Of a DNA stretch of 64,000 nt, positions 32,239-44,016 are shown one piece after another. The stretch covers positions 54,594,203 to 54,658,202 of the forward strand of contig OY804586.1 of NCBI GenBank assembly GCA_963680875.1. The letters run 5' to 3'. A model generated the notes under the pieces. That model made no database searches, had not been told where the DNA came from, and worked only from the letters and a program-made list of their open reading frames with translations. Source of the DNA: Bathymodiolus brooksi (lineage: Eukaryota > Mollusca > Bivalvia > Mytilida > Modiolidae). The stretch's first letter is position 1, and each line of letters begins with the position of its first letter. The position numbers and the translations under genes were made by a program.

Positions 32239-32643
32239 ATGTCGCTTCGTGGGATCTGGGTCAAAGTTTGCAATGCAAGTGTGTCGTCGAATTTAAAAAT
32301 ACAAAATACAGGGTGTTCAAACTTTCAGTTGTCAGCCGTAGTTGACCACGAGAAGTGCAAATCACACATAGCAGCTGTAGACATTCTGGCAGCAAAATCG
32401 GTAGCAGTTGATGAAGTAAAACAATCTACAGCCGGTAAGGCATTACGCAAACTAAAGGAAGCTGACAGAGTTTCAGTCTTGTACCGAAATGCTCAAGCCG
32501 TCATTAAGAACAACAAGTCTTTACGAGACTATGGCGGTGTTCGTTTGCTCAAACATATTGATTCCGGACCGATCAATGTTTATTTTTTTGAAATCTTCAT
32601 CACTCCAGAAGCAATCCGGACTCTTTATTTCAGACCCAGGTAG
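32239..32643 (+). pseudogene. hAT/ZNF862-like N-terminal exon
   Basis: The first part reads as the TTF-type zinc-finger region of ZNF862/KIAA1586-like hAT-derived proteins: GCSNFQLSAVVDHEKCKSHI (C..H..C-x-x-x-H) followed by an Ala/Lys-rich helix to about residue 98 (KNNKSLRDY). After that the frame loses similarity. It may be the N-terminal exon of the gene whose 3' exons lie at 39397-42195 on the same strand, or a separate fragment. Confidence 0.6.
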
Positions 32644-33059
32644 TATACAGAAGAGGTCACGTGATGACAATTATCACAATATGGCGTCGACAAATTTAGA
32701 CATGCAGTGCGAGGAGTGCAATGTGGTATTTGTAACGATTTGTCAATTTTTGCGACACCCATGCATGGCAGCAGGTATTTTTTTGGGGCATATACTGATC
32801 TAAACACTACCATAGTCGCAATTAAATGAAACTGTTCGGCATGAAGGACATGTACAATGATAATAAAATTCGAGTTCACTGAAAAATGTACATATTTCAT
32901 ACAAGTCACTGTAATCGTACATATTTTTGTTGCATATTTGTCATTAATGAAATCCTCAATTAATAATGGATTCTGGATAGTACATGAATTATGCAAATAA
33001 CTTGAGGTATGCATTTTTCGTAGGAAAAAATGGGGGGGGGGGGGGTGTACATTTTTTTT

Positions 33060-33420
33060 TATACCACAGGCACTTGGGTCCAGGATATTTGTTATGCTTC
33101 GTTGTGAAATAAACGCCTTTATGAACTATGCCCCATTTTCCTAATACAACGTATATACTCTATACTGTTTGCTATAGAACGACGAAGCATGTCAAACAGG
33201 TTCATATATGTTGTAGATGCACATTCAATCTAATCTACGCACTTGCTCCCTATTTTCTATCTTTGCAGCGACAAAAAAAGAAAGAAAATAGGGAGCAAGT
33301 TCGTAGATCTAATTGAAAATAGAGAGCAAGTGCGTAGATCTAATTTTACTTTGATTGATGCACATTTTATTGATAAAATAAAAAAAAATATTCTGGACCC
33401 AAGTGCCTGTGGGGGATACC
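33060..33420. mobile_element. Fold-back MITE with TIRs (in Harbinger intron)
   Basis: Ends ATACCACAGGCACTTGGGTCC and GGACCCAAGTGCCTGTGG..GGTAT are inverted. Inside lie further inverted and direct copies of TAGATCTAATT..GAGCAAGTGCGTAGAT. A run of 13 G just precedes the left end. Non-coding. Confidence 0.75.
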
Positions 33421-33589
33421 TGTAAACACACTTGATAGGAGATTTAAGCCAATATCATTTGACTTTAAATACGATATGTCCAAGCGGTATGAATAAGAGC
33501 AAGATCATTAAAAAAATCAAGCCACTGTTAATACCAAAAGCAGTACACGTAATAGAAAATGCTTTTGAGGAAAATTTACACATTTTTTT

Positions 33590-34080
33590 TTAGCTCACCT
33601 GACCCCCAAATGGTGATGTGAGCTATTGTCACCACTGAGTGTCCGTCGTCCGTCCGTTAATTTTTCATATTTTAATCAACTCCTCTGAAGCCACTGGGCC
33701 AATTTGAACCAAACTGTGGTGGAAGGTCCTTTGGTGGCCCCCTACCAAGATTGTTTCCGGTAATCCCGACATCCAACCAAAATGGCCGTCAAACTAAAAA
33801 TAGAAAAAAAGGGGATGACATTTTTATTGTCCATTGCTGCTTTAATACAAGTCAAAATGAGCTCAAATTTTAACTGCAGCTACATGGCAACGAGTAGTTC
33901 AACATATATTCTGGGTTTTTCTGCGAGATCTTTGCAGCCTGTTTATTCCGTTTAAGAATATTATGAGATAAAAATCACATCAAAATCTTTTGCTCAGAAA
34001 TTTCAGATGAAATTAGCTTTGGGTGGCCCACTTTCAAAATTATGTGTAACACCGTAATTTTTTATCAACTTTAGATGTCA
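33590..34080 (-). repeat. 'GCTCACC' dispersed repeat, inverted copy
   Basis: Begins TAGCTCACCTGACCCCC and GTCCGTCGTCCGTCCGTTAA, the reverse of the end of 8350-8760, and continues in a degenerate body. Confidence 0.55.
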
Positions 34081-34149
34081 AATTGAAAATCAGGCGAGCG
34101 ATTACAGGCTCCTGAGAGCTTTTAGTTTAAATTTGATACATGCACTTGC

Positions 34150-34440
34150 CTATTACCGCAACGGTGGTGAAATGGTTAGCGTGCTTGCCTCAAATGCGGT
34201 ATATCGTAGGCTCAAGTCCAGATCGGGTCAAACCAAAGATTATAAAATTGTTTTTTGTTGCTTCTCAGTTCAACACACAGCTTTAAGGAGAATGAGCATA
34301 GACTGGTTGGCATGGAATCAGGAAAATATACCCGAGTGTGGCGAAATGTCTATCCGCGAACTGTTGTTCCAATGAACTAGCACCAAAAATCCAACTAAGC
34401 GTGTTAATCTAGTACAAAGCAGACCTTATCATCATCTCAT
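34150..34440 (+). mobile_element. tRNA-derived SINE, family B
   Basis: Head GGTGGTGAAATGGTTAGCGT.. with a degenerate B box AGGCTCAAGTCC, body GGTCAAACCAAAGATTATAA, tail AAAATCCAACTAAGCGTG. Inserted in the intron of the Myb-like gene. The open frame 34133-34375 is over the SINE. Confidence 0.75.
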
Positions 34441-35208
34441 GCACTTGCCTATAAAAAAAGGGGGAAGGCAATTCATACCTCGACAGTAAAAATTATTTAT
34501 TGAAAGATTAAATCACATTGTCTGCTATTTTATGCATTGTTATCTGTTGCAGGAATAAATACAGAAAATGAAGATGATGAAGCTTCAATATCTTCATCTT
34601 CTCTGGTGAGCTTATCATGTACTCCACAATATTGGACTGCAAATGCGACAAAATATTTATTGGAGATATACAGAGAACAATCTGCTCTTATTGACAAAGG
34701 AAAAGGAACAAAGAAGAAAAGGTATCAAGAAATTTCAACATCTCTACAGAAACAAGGTTATAACTTTACCTGGGAGCAAGGACAGGGTCGACTTAAAACA
34801 TTGATAACCAATTTCAAAACAATTAAAGATCAAAGCAACAAATCAGGTAATGAGAGAAAAACCTGTGCTTTTTATAAAGAATTGGATGAATTATATGATG
34901 GCAATTCTACTTTCTGTGGGCCGGCAAATACAAGAGAAACAAGCATGTTTCAACGAAAAAGAAAATTGACAGATAAAAAGGAGGATAATGACAAAGAAGA
35001 TGAGGAAGAAAAAGAGGAAACGAAGAAAGTAGAAGTGCCCACTATTAAAAAATCTAAAAGATCAGCTTCAAATGAAATGGTGGATTTCCCAAAGGATTAT
35101 TGTTAAGGCGCAAAAGGATGCAAAACAAAATGAAAAAGAAGAAAGAAGGAACATGCACGCGGAAAAAATGGATTTATTTAGAGAAATGGTGAAAACATTC
35201 AAAAAATA

Positions 35209-35558
35209 ATTGATGCTTTTATTAAATTAAGGGATATTTTTATTTACATGTTGTTTTTTTATATTAGTTTATTACCTGCGTCAACGGCCTTTCAGTTCAA
35301 ATAGTGACAAGTAAACTCTGATGATGTTATTTTTTTTTATTGTTTTATTTATTCATTTTTCCAGGACATAATGATATGTGTTGTACTTCTACTTTTAAAG
35401 GATCAAAATAAAAGTACAATAAGAAATGATTTGCTAAATTCTTTATAGCTAACCAACAATAAGTCTAAGGTCAAAGAGAATGTGAACTAAAGATGAGTTT
35501 CATATTTATTTGTAGCAAATTAACTTATGCAGAGAAAATAGGAACCACCCTCTCAGAG
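35209..35558. other. Spacer between convergent Harbinger genes
   Basis: AT-rich; AATAAA-like signals at 35407 and elsewhere could serve the Myb-like gene. Nothing else seen. Confidence 0.35.
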
Positions 35559-35810
35559 GGGTTAGGATTATTGTGTTTTATCACTGCTTTCAACAATATT
35601 TCAGTAATATCATGGTGGTCAGTTTATTGGTAGAGGAAACAAGAATGGCCAAAGATGAAACATAACTGTGAACCATGTCAGCTCAAACCCAAGACTATAA
35701 CATTGGTATCTGCTGCTTCTCCGCTAAGCACGCGACATGAAGGAGAAAGAGCCAAGTCTGGTTGTCTTGGAATCTGAATAATGTGTCCGAATGGAACAAC
35801 ATTTTATTTA
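35559..35810 (-). mobile_element. SINE mosaic (family A tail, family B body)
   Basis: The left part ATTGTGTTTTATCACTGCTTTC..AACAATATTTCAG matches the family A tail in reverse. The right part TCAAACCCAAGACTATAACA..CTTCTCCGCTAAGCACGCG matches the family B body in forward orientation. Two fragments are therefore abutted. Confidence 0.5.
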
Positions 35811-35885
35811 AAAAAAAAGAATAAGAACATTGCGTAGGTATAAATACATCTATACACATTTATATTACTTCTGTACAATGGTGGT

Positions 35886-37363
35886 TCATGGTAGCACTCT
35901 TGCTATTTGGTCTCTTTTCAAAATGCCAGCAGGATCCGGTCCAACCACAGGTTGGTTGTAAGCGTTGGCCTGATCTACTTCAATATGATCCATAAAATTC
36001 AATATATCCTTCACTGATTGAAATATTGCGCAAAACACAACATGCAATGACAATATCATCAATTGTCTTGACATTCTTGCACTCGGTAAAGTGGAGTCAC
36101 CTAAAGCGTCCTTTCAACAGGGCACACACACGTTCCATGACAGTACGTGTTGCTGAATGAACGTAATTATAAAGCTTTTGATATCTTGTTAAGTTGCCGG
36201 TATCTCTGTATGGTGTCATTAACAACGGTTTGATAGGATAGGCCCCATCTCCAAGAATATGATATTGACCACAAGCCCTTGGACCATCAACCCAAAACTG
36301 AGAGTTCCTCAACACCCTGGAATCGTGACAACTGTCAGGCCAACCAACAAAACAGCTAGTGAACCTCATATCATGTGAACAAATGGCTTGGAGCATTACA
36401 CTGATAACCTTTCCTATTTACATAACTTTGAGAATATTCATGTGGTGCCTTTATTTTGATATGTGTACCATCGATACATCCCAGAATTCCTGGGAATCCT
36501 TTCTTATCATGAAACGTGGTTGCAATATCAGCCTGTGTATTCTGGTTTAAGGGCCACGAAATATAGCTATCAAGTAAATTGTTCAATAGAGCATTAATGA
36601 CTCGGTCTCGACACATGACTACTGACGAATCAGAAATGTCAAAAATGTCTGATAAAAGTCTGACGTTTTCTTGATGTCCAAGATGTCGAAGGACGACCAA
36701 AACAGTTTTTTCGAATGTAATTCTCTGCCTTCCGCCAAAGTCGGGGAGTCGTACATCCATTTCAGGATAGAGAGAGAGCAACTGGCAAATGTGGTGAAAA
36801 CAATCAATCGACACTAAAATTCAACAGCAGTATAACAGTAGACAACATTCTGCACCTTAGTTCTACGAACTGCAATAAAATATTTAATATTTAGAAAAAC
36901 GATAACATTTCATTTGAACCCTTGGGAAAAAAACATGATTTTGCAAACAGAGGAGCTTATAGACGACCGATGATTCCTTGATAATAAACTCAAGACGGGC
37001 ATAAAAAATAACAGTGATCTACTTCATCTGTATATTGTTAAAAAAAATACAACCTGTCATTTCATTTATCCAGTCAAGTTTTAATAGTGTATGATTTATT
37101 TATGCTTAAAGTCGATCAACAAATATTGCATGCATATTCATTACAACAACAAGTTCAACAATATCTGGAATTAGAGAACACGAGGGAGAGATTTAGTCAA
37201 ATTTGATCTGGCATCTTAACTTTGGTAGGGTTTTATGAACTGAAATAACATATATTCATGTTACTTACAATGTTTGTATTACTGAGCCAATGATGACGGT
37301 ATCATGATTATCATCATCACTTTCATCAGTATCAAGTAAATCTTCTATCATTATGATGTCCAT
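35886..37363 (-). pseudogene. PIF/Harbinger (HARBI1-like) transposase, broken
   Basis: The main exon lies on the minus strand below 36814. Motifs: RQRITFEKTVLVVLRHLGHQ (HTH), FPGILGCIDGTHIKIKAP (D1), WPDSCHDSRVLRNSQFW and YHILGDGAYPIKPLLMTPY (D2), HSATRTVMERVCALLKGRFR (E), VLRNISIS and QPVVGPDPAGILKRDQIA at the C-terminus. Breaks: a 1-bp shift near 36400, TGA in place of a Trp-like codon near 36103 and another shift near 36020. A candidate first exon, 37363-37269 (ATG, then MDIIMIEDLLDTDESDDD, donor GTAAGT), does not join in a clean phase to the main exon. TIRs and the 3-bp target duplication were not found. Nuclear DDE transposase by family. Confidence 0.83.
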
Positions 37364-38095
37364 TTCTGCTGATGTGTTATCTGTCCTTTCTTCAGGATCA
37401 ATCTGTTTTATCTTTCTTTGTATGCATATCCTGGATTATTTCTGGAGACCTCTGTAACTGTTTTATTGTATCACGATCTTGGATTCCTTCTGGACTGATA
37501 CAGAAGATTACCAAACAAATACACCCTATGTTTGGCTTTGTGAATTGGATATTACAAAGGGCATATATATAGGTGAAACATATTTGAATAGTAAGGCTGC
37601 TATGAAATTCGGTTATGCAATTGCAGTCTGAAAGGAAAAAAAAACTATCACAAGGTTAAGGGGGCATTATCTGCCAAAATCGTAAATTTTTGTTACCCAT
37701 AAAAACTATCAGATATGATTGATGCCTTAATAAAACGTTTTTCTGTAACTTATGAATGTTATGAAATGTACGCGCATCGGGGGAAAAGGGTGCAACAGCT
37801 CGTGTTTTGAGATCGATCAAGAAATGGACGCCATCTTATTAATTATCGGCATTGTTTACGGGGTTTCCCCATTCGTCATTAAATCAGTACAACAATGCAC
37901 TTATTTCTTATTTTCTGTGAATCTGCTTTTAGTCGGCGTTAATTACGGACAAAGAACCATGCAAGTTAGCAGTTAATAAGCGACAAAATACAAATTATTC
38001 GTTTTTACCTGTCACTAGTAAGGTCAGTTGCATACGAAGAAAGCGAGGTCAAATTATTTGCTTGCAAGGAAATGATAAATCGATGGTAATTCTCG
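37364..38095. other. No supported feature
   Basis: The frame 37752-37976 is hydrophobic but matches nothing recognised. The boundary between the Harbinger and Tigger elements lies somewhere here. Confidence 0.35.
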
Positions 38096-39358
38096 TTCTC
38101 AAAAGGTGAAAACTGGTACTATAAGCTGCTTAATGTGAAATATTTACCTTTATTTCATCATTTTGAAAAATTAAAACCGTTAGTGATCGGTAAAGCAAAG
38201 AATCCTAGGTGTTTCAAAAACATTAACATTGACAATTTACCAGTTTATTGGGAATCAAGTAAGAAGGCATGGATGACTGGGTATGTCTTCCTTCAATGGA
38301 TTAAAAAAGTAAATCAAGTGATGAAATCGCAAAAGAGGAAAATGTTATTGTTTCTGGACAACGCTACATCTCACTCTGATTCCTTGAAATTGAGCAATGT
38401 GACATTACGTTTTTTGCCACCAAAAACAACCTCTAAACTCCAACCGTTAGATCTCGGGATTATCCGTGCCTTCAAGGCTAGATACAGAAAACATATGTTG
38501 AAACATCTTATTGCCAAGATTGACATGTGTGACGACAAGATTTCTCTTACAAAGGAAAAAAACGTGCTCGATGCCATACACTGGGTGAACCGATCGTGGA
38601 CAGAAACAACAATCGTCGCTTGGTTTCGTGATGCTGGATTCCCTTTACAGTGCCCCACTGAAATACACAATGAAGAAGAAAGTGACCCGGATGATGACAT
38701 TCCGTTGGCACAGCTGATCCGTGTGGTTCGTCAAGGGGCAGACTCAAATGAACTGATTTCATTTGAGGAGATGTTTCATATTGAGGAATCCGTGCATACC
38801 GAGGAAACATAAGACGGAGAGTGGGAGAAGAGCCTCGTGGAACAATTCAAAAAACGAGAGGATTCCGAAATCAGCGAATGTGAAAGTGACGATGAAAGTG
38901 ATGACGTAGAAATGGACAATACGGGGCCCGAATACTCACATCAGGACATGCTTAGAAACATTACACACATGATTAACTTTGCGAATACTAAGGATGACCG
39001 TTATCTCAAGTTTCTGTTACCTATGCAGTCCATTACAGAGGACAACATCGTGAGACGAAAAATGGTAAAAAAGCAAGGAACACTTGATATGTTTGTCCGT
39101 TGAATCATTATTATTGTGTCATAATAAAACAATAGTTTTCATTAAAGTATTTATTCAATATTATACAATTTATTACAAAAGAAATCAAAATACAATGGTT
39201 GTGTGCATCACCGGTGTCTGTCGTCAAACCTTTCCCACCCCCCTTTTCATTGATCTCCCCTGACTTTCGGTCATTTGCATATCTGAATAAACCGGCCAAC
39301 TGTCCATTCCGGCCATATTTTTCGGTCCCAAGGGTGGCCGGTTTATACAGGTTTTACA
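38096..39358 (+). mobile_element. Tigger-type transposon, 5'-truncated, with right end
   Basis: The catalytic half of a Tigger transposase is followed by a plausible right terminus, GGTTTATACAGGTTTTACAG, then TA, at 39341-39360. Its terminus differs from that of the Tigger at 3531-4749, so it is another family. No left end found. Confidence 0.7.
38120..39103 (+). pseudogene. Tigger transposase, DDE1 domain and C-terminus
   Basis: The reading frame runs through LKPLVIGKAKNPRCFKN, YWESSKKAWMTGYVFLQWI, MLLFLDNATSHSD (second Asp) and LQPLDLGIIRAFKARYRKHM (third Asp) and then an acidic tail. TAA at 38810-38812 interrupts it; the same frame continues to 39103 (TLDMFVR) without other stops. The DNA-binding half is missing. 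Confidence in the family is high from the PLDLGIIR block. Confidence 0.88.
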
Positions 39359-39756
39359 GTATTTACCAATTTCCAAAACATATATTTTTGTTGGTCAACA
39401 TCGTAGCTGATGCCTCTTTAAACTCTAGCATTTGTTCTGTGATGATGGACAGCTCAACAGATATATCGGGAGATGAGCAAGAGGCAGTTTACATACGTTT
39501 CTCTGAACATGGGAAAATGGTTGAGAAGTTTTTAGGGATAGGCACACCCAGCAGCACGACAGTTAAACACCTGCAGGAATTCATAGTAAAAATGCTGGAT
39601 TCGTACAATATTGATAAATGTATGTAATAAAATGATTTATTTTTTTTGAAAATATCTGTTAGTCCACTTCATAAGAAGTAAATTAAAACAACATAAAACA
39701 GACACATGGCTTTATTAGAATATAATATAACTATATATAAAAACATTAATAAAAAG

Positions 39757-39757
39757 A

Positions 39758-39788
<31 letters not shown>
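39757..39788. repeat. (TA)n microsatellite
   Basis: About 15 uninterrupted TA units inside the hAT-like gene. Confidence 0.9.
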
Positions 39789-39791
<3 letters not shown>

Positions 39792-41573
39792 GAAAAGAAC
39801 ATGACAACATCTTTGATCAAATTGTCAGCAAAACTGCAAAGACCTGAGTCTACTGTTGCAGTGTGTGGAAGCTACAAAAGAGATTATTTACAAAACATGA
39901 GTTCAAGGTGAGATTTTGTGATAATTTCAAAGTTTTCCATTTTCATGTAGCAGGGGCCTAGGTGGCCCAGATTATCAGTTCCTATCTAGTTTTCCATCAG
40001 ATGTCGATGCATGTAAAGCAACTTCATCTTTTTCATCAAATATTAACTGTGAATCATTTGCCAAATCAAATGCTTTCATTCCATTCTGTAATACATAAAA
40101 TAATTTCAGTTCTACTGAGGAAGTATCTAATGTACTTGAGAGTGACTCATACCAAGATGTTAGTTTAAGAGGCAACATACCAACTGTTGTTTACAAGAAG
40201 ACAATTGTAGAAGACTTTACAAAAGCTTTTGACCATATGTTTGAACTCACAGAGCACAACTCTGATTACAGCAACGAGATTAGTCCATTTCAAATCCTGG
40301 CCAGCATACGACAGTCCTGATGTTAAAGGTTTGAAAATGTTCTCTGCCTTTGATTTGCGCTGTTGAAATGTTTTTACGTCACTACGTTCATTGTTGTGCA
40401 GCTTTTGATGAAGTATTCATCCCCTCACAAGACAAATAATGAAACAACCATCAGAATTGTCAAATTGATTTTTTTTTTAATTCATTAGAATTTTCATTGT
40501 GGTTGTCACTTATGAGGGGAGCTCTGCTTTACAATTGTTTTGATATTTTTGTTACTTGGATTTTATCTACTAGTACTTGTAAGGTTTCCCGAGTAATGCA
40601 ATTTTCTTTTACATAACTTGTATGTTTCTGCACCAGGTTTATATATTTTATCATGAATATTCATGAAATGATAGTTAACATCTTGGTGTGCTAATTTTAC
40701 TTGTGTTATTCATCGTTCTTATTTTTATAAGTGGGTTGCAATTTCAATGATGATTAGAGCAAAGTTACTGTGTGTCATGTCATGTAATGTGAAATAATTT
40801 TGAATTAAACGTATTTTCAGATTTTGGGGACGACAGTATCAAGACAGTTGCTAATCACTACCTAGGCACTCTTATGGAAATCTTGCTCGATTTTGATGTT
40901 GATGAGAGTTTACGGCAGTGGCGCTTTTTGAAGAACATATTGTACAAATGAATGAACTTTTAAGTGTGTTTTATGAAATCAAATGTTTTGGTCTCCTTGA
41001 AATATGCATATCTTGCATTAGCCATTTTATATGAAAAGATGTTCGGACATTTGTATATTATAAAACTGCATGCTTTATAAAAAAAAATAATAGTATCTTA
41101 GAGTCGTATGTTGCTTTGTCAAAAAAAAGAGTGTAATTTGTTTTAATTGAATCTTTGTAGGTTTAGAGGTGAAATACGCAACAAATCTTGGGCAGATGTC
41201 TATGATCAATATGTAGAAGACTTCCCTTTTGTGTTGAAGTTAGTAGACATCCTCATTTCAATCCCACCAACCAGTGTTTCTTGTGAAACCACCTTTTCGC
41301 AGTTAAAAGTTATCAAGACATGCAGACGCACTAAGCTTAAGAGTGAGACCCTCAATGATATTCTAATCCTCAAGATGGAAAGCCCCAAAGTTGAAGACTT
41401 TAATCCTGATGATGCCATTGATATATGGACTGTAAGTGATCAAATAAAGCTAATGAAGTTATCTGATAATGATTAAAGCTACAAACAATGGTATGTGATA
41501 AGGTCTGTCGCAGTTGCTACTGAATTGCCTATATTTAGAATTATATTCTGTTTCTCTAGGGCTAGGTAATTGG

Positions 41574-41825
41574 TCAACAATTTTTACCAATACATGTGAT
41601 CACTGTGAGTTCGTGCCTGGTTTTGGTAATTAGAAAACTTGGTGTGCTCGACACGTATAGTAAGTCACAAAGTGTGTCAGTGACTGGCCAAAGGTCAGTG
41701 GATTTGTGAAGGCACTCCGTTTTTTTTCCATTGCTAATGCTGACTGTCATGAGATAGTCAGCATAGGCTGGAAGTGACATAAAACCCCATTCAATCAAGC
41801 AATCAATTCTTTTTTTCAATATTTA
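41574..41825 (+). mobile_element. SINE fragment in hAT-like intron
   Basis: Ends GAAGTGACATAAAACCCCATTCAATCAAGCAATC, like the tail of a common molluscan tRNA-derived SINE. A possible B box (GTGAGTTCGTGCC) lies at about 41605. Low certainty. Confidence 0.4.
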
Positions 41826-42195
41826 AATAGAAGGCGAGGTTTTGTTTTCTTCTCATTCAACTGAAATAATTCATAAGCTTAGATCTCCAATTACCTATCC
41901 TTGAACTTTCGTCAGTAAGGATAAATAATTTTTTCTCTTCCAGGAATCATCTGTGATGCCAAGGAGACCGTCCTACCAGAGACGTAAAGTGGACACAGAA
42001 GTTGCAATAATAGACACTGGGTCTGACAATGATGAGAATTTAAATGAGGGAACTGGAAGTAATGAGGGGGACGAGGACATTGAAGAAATTGAGCATTTAT
42101 TTGATTTAGCTGAGAAAGACGTTGATGAATTTTGTGACAATTTTGTTGGAGAGGAAGAAAACTGGAATTCAGTTCTCACATTTGCCAGAGAATAA

Positions 42196-43393
42196 AAGTT
42201 TAATGAAAAAATTGGCTATTTTATTCAATCTCTCTCAACATTTTTACATGAACAATTTAACAAAGTAACATGATTAAGGCCGAGACAGTATACAAATTAA
42301 AACAACAAATGAAATTGCATACCAATTATTACAAAATACAAGCTAAACATGATGAAGGTAAATGTCAATACGACACCCAACTTAACAATTATAGTAGAAA
42401 CTTTTCGGTCAGACATAAAATATTTCGGACAGACAAAACCAATCAGCCTGTCTGACCGTATGACACAGACTGCCAGGGGAACGCCTACAATAGTAGGTCA
42501 AATATGACAGAGAAAATAAAGAACAAAGTGTACTACAATTGGCCAGTCAGCCAAGCAAATCATGGGAGAGTAAAGATGTTGTTTTTCAAAAAATGAAACC
42601 AAACATTGATGAACACATAAGTTCAAATAGACTTTTATAATACTACTTTGAAAAGTGACTAGCTTTGTAAAACTGCTGAGATGTTCTTTTAGTCTTCAAG
42701 AATTTGTTTGTTTATTCAAGTTTAATATTTTTAGCATTTGATATTGTTCTTTTTGTATTTAGGAAAATATGTAATGTCCGTAGACCCCATGAGTATAATT
42801 GTATAATCGATCATGCAAGATGCTAATTCTTTTGAAAGTTGGGGGAGAGTGTTGAACTAAGAAGTATGAATTCAATGAAAGATAAAGAAGGAGTTATCAA
42901 AACCTTTCTTCTCGAATTTTGCAAATAACAATAAAATAGAGTGATTTAATATGAAACATCCAGATATAGTGGAATTTTGTATTCCTTTACTTTATTTGGT
43001 TGTTAATGTAATTTTAGATGCTTAAAGGGTTAAATACAATTTGTTTATACATGTCCTTTTGTAATGGTGTCAATTTTTAGTTTAAATTTCAACATAGAAT
43101 CTAGCACAATTGGTAGTGTCTGTAGACCTCCTCTTTAAGTCTGTTTACACAATTGTACATTTTTTAAATCATAATTTATTTTTAAATAATGTCAAGTTTA
43201 TTAAATAGAATTCTATTAACTAATACATTTCTAAATTTTCAGAAAGGTAACTTTGATATCTGAATGTAGATAGAAATTGTAAAAATGACATTTTTTATGA
43301 TCTTTTATGAGTAAAAGTGTATCACTTTAGCATATGCTATGATATTTCTAAAAGCAGCATTAGGTTGAAACCTTTGATGAAATTTTATGGATA
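42196..43393. other. Spacer, 3' flank of hAT-like gene
   Basis: AT-rich. Contains two of three copies of a TGTCCGTAGACC box (42775, 43117; third at 44100). No genes. Confidence 0.4.
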
Positions 43394-43403
43394 GTAGCTA
43401 TAT

Positions 43404-44006
43404 TAGATACGATAACGTCGCCCTCATTCCGCTTGTGCTCCAGTTAGGGTTACGAATCGGTCCCATTCAACGTATGGGAGCAAATTAAAATTTTCTTTAA
43501 GTGAATATTTCAACTTTCTTTTTGCATATCTGGTCATAACTTATTATTCCCTACAATTTTTAAGTAATGGCGATACGAAATAAGTGTTACAATACCTGTT
43601 TCTACCTTCACGATCGATTTAGTTTTCGAAAATTGTTTCTTGTCCGCCATGGCACCTTACGTATATTCTCGTGATGGGCGGAGCCTATCCATATATGGAT
43701 CTGGATGCCAAATATGCAAATCTTTACTATAATATATTACTACGATTGATCCAAATAAGGATATCTCCAAAACGAGGCAAGTGCACGTGAAATAGCAACT
43801 TGTAAACAAAATGTCGGACAGAAAGAATATATATAAATATATCTATCTTTCACCCCCGTTAATTTTTCCAACCACTTACAACGGAATTAGGACAAAAAAC
43901 CGCCCGGTGTGAATCACTCCGGGCGCTGTTCCCATACGTTGAATGGGACCGATTCGTAACCCTCGCTGGGAGCAAAAGCAGACTGAGGGTTACGTTATCG
44001 TATCTA
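43404..44006. mobile_element. 603-bp TIR element with perfect 10-bp target duplication
   Basis: Ends TAGATACGATAACGT and ACGTTATCGTATCTA extend as TIRs of about 80 bp that include TTACGAATCGGTCCCATTCA and ACGTATGGGA. Flanked by GTAGCTATAT at 43394-43403 and 44007-44016. Non-coding interior. The duplication size and long TIRs suggest a Mutator-like non-autonomous element. Confidence 0.88.
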
Positions 44007-44016
44007 GTAGCTATAT

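Larger units (their letters stand above)
32681..35208 (+). pseudogene. PIF/Harbinger Myb-like (SANT/MADF) DNA-binding protein
   Basis: Exon 1 (32681-32775) starts at ATGGCGTCGAC and carries a small Cys/His motif (CEECNVVFVTICQFLRHPC). The donor is GTATTT. Exon 2 (34551-35208) follows a CTGTTGCAG acceptor and joins in phase 1. The central segment WTANATKYLLEIYREQSALI .. KKKRYQEISTSLQKQGYNFT .. CRLK-type helices is a Myb/SANT-like trihelix; then an acidic, Lys-rich linker and a C-terminal helix (EKMDLFREMVKTFKK). A frameshift near 35095 separates the linker from that helix, and TAA would end it at 35208. In Harbinger elements this protein recruits the transposase to the element ends. It faces the transposase at 35886-37363. 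Confidence 0.75.
39397..42195 (+). pseudogene. hAT-derived ZNF862-like gene, 3' exons
   Basis: Exons by eye: about 39397-39619 (MMDSSTDISGDEQEAVYIRF), about 39798-39907 (SLIKLSAKLQRPESTVAVCG), 40110-40328, 40821-40917 (DFGDDSIKTVANHYLGTLME), 41161-41431 (hAT C-terminal dimerisation domain, SIPPTSVSCETTFSQLKVIK) and 41944-42195 (acidic tail, TAA). The joins from 39907 onward have consistent phases (2, 1, 2, 0) and good donors such as GTAAGTGATC. One extra base in exon 40110-40328, near 40260, shifts the frame before SWPAYDSPDVK. It may be an ageing transposase or a domesticated gene with an assembly error. A 5' exon could be 32239-32540. Confidence 0.7.

Noticed and set aside
37752..37976. Small membrane-protein-like frame
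   Set aside because: Hydrophobic composition alone in an AT-rich region; no upstream promoter or homologue seen.
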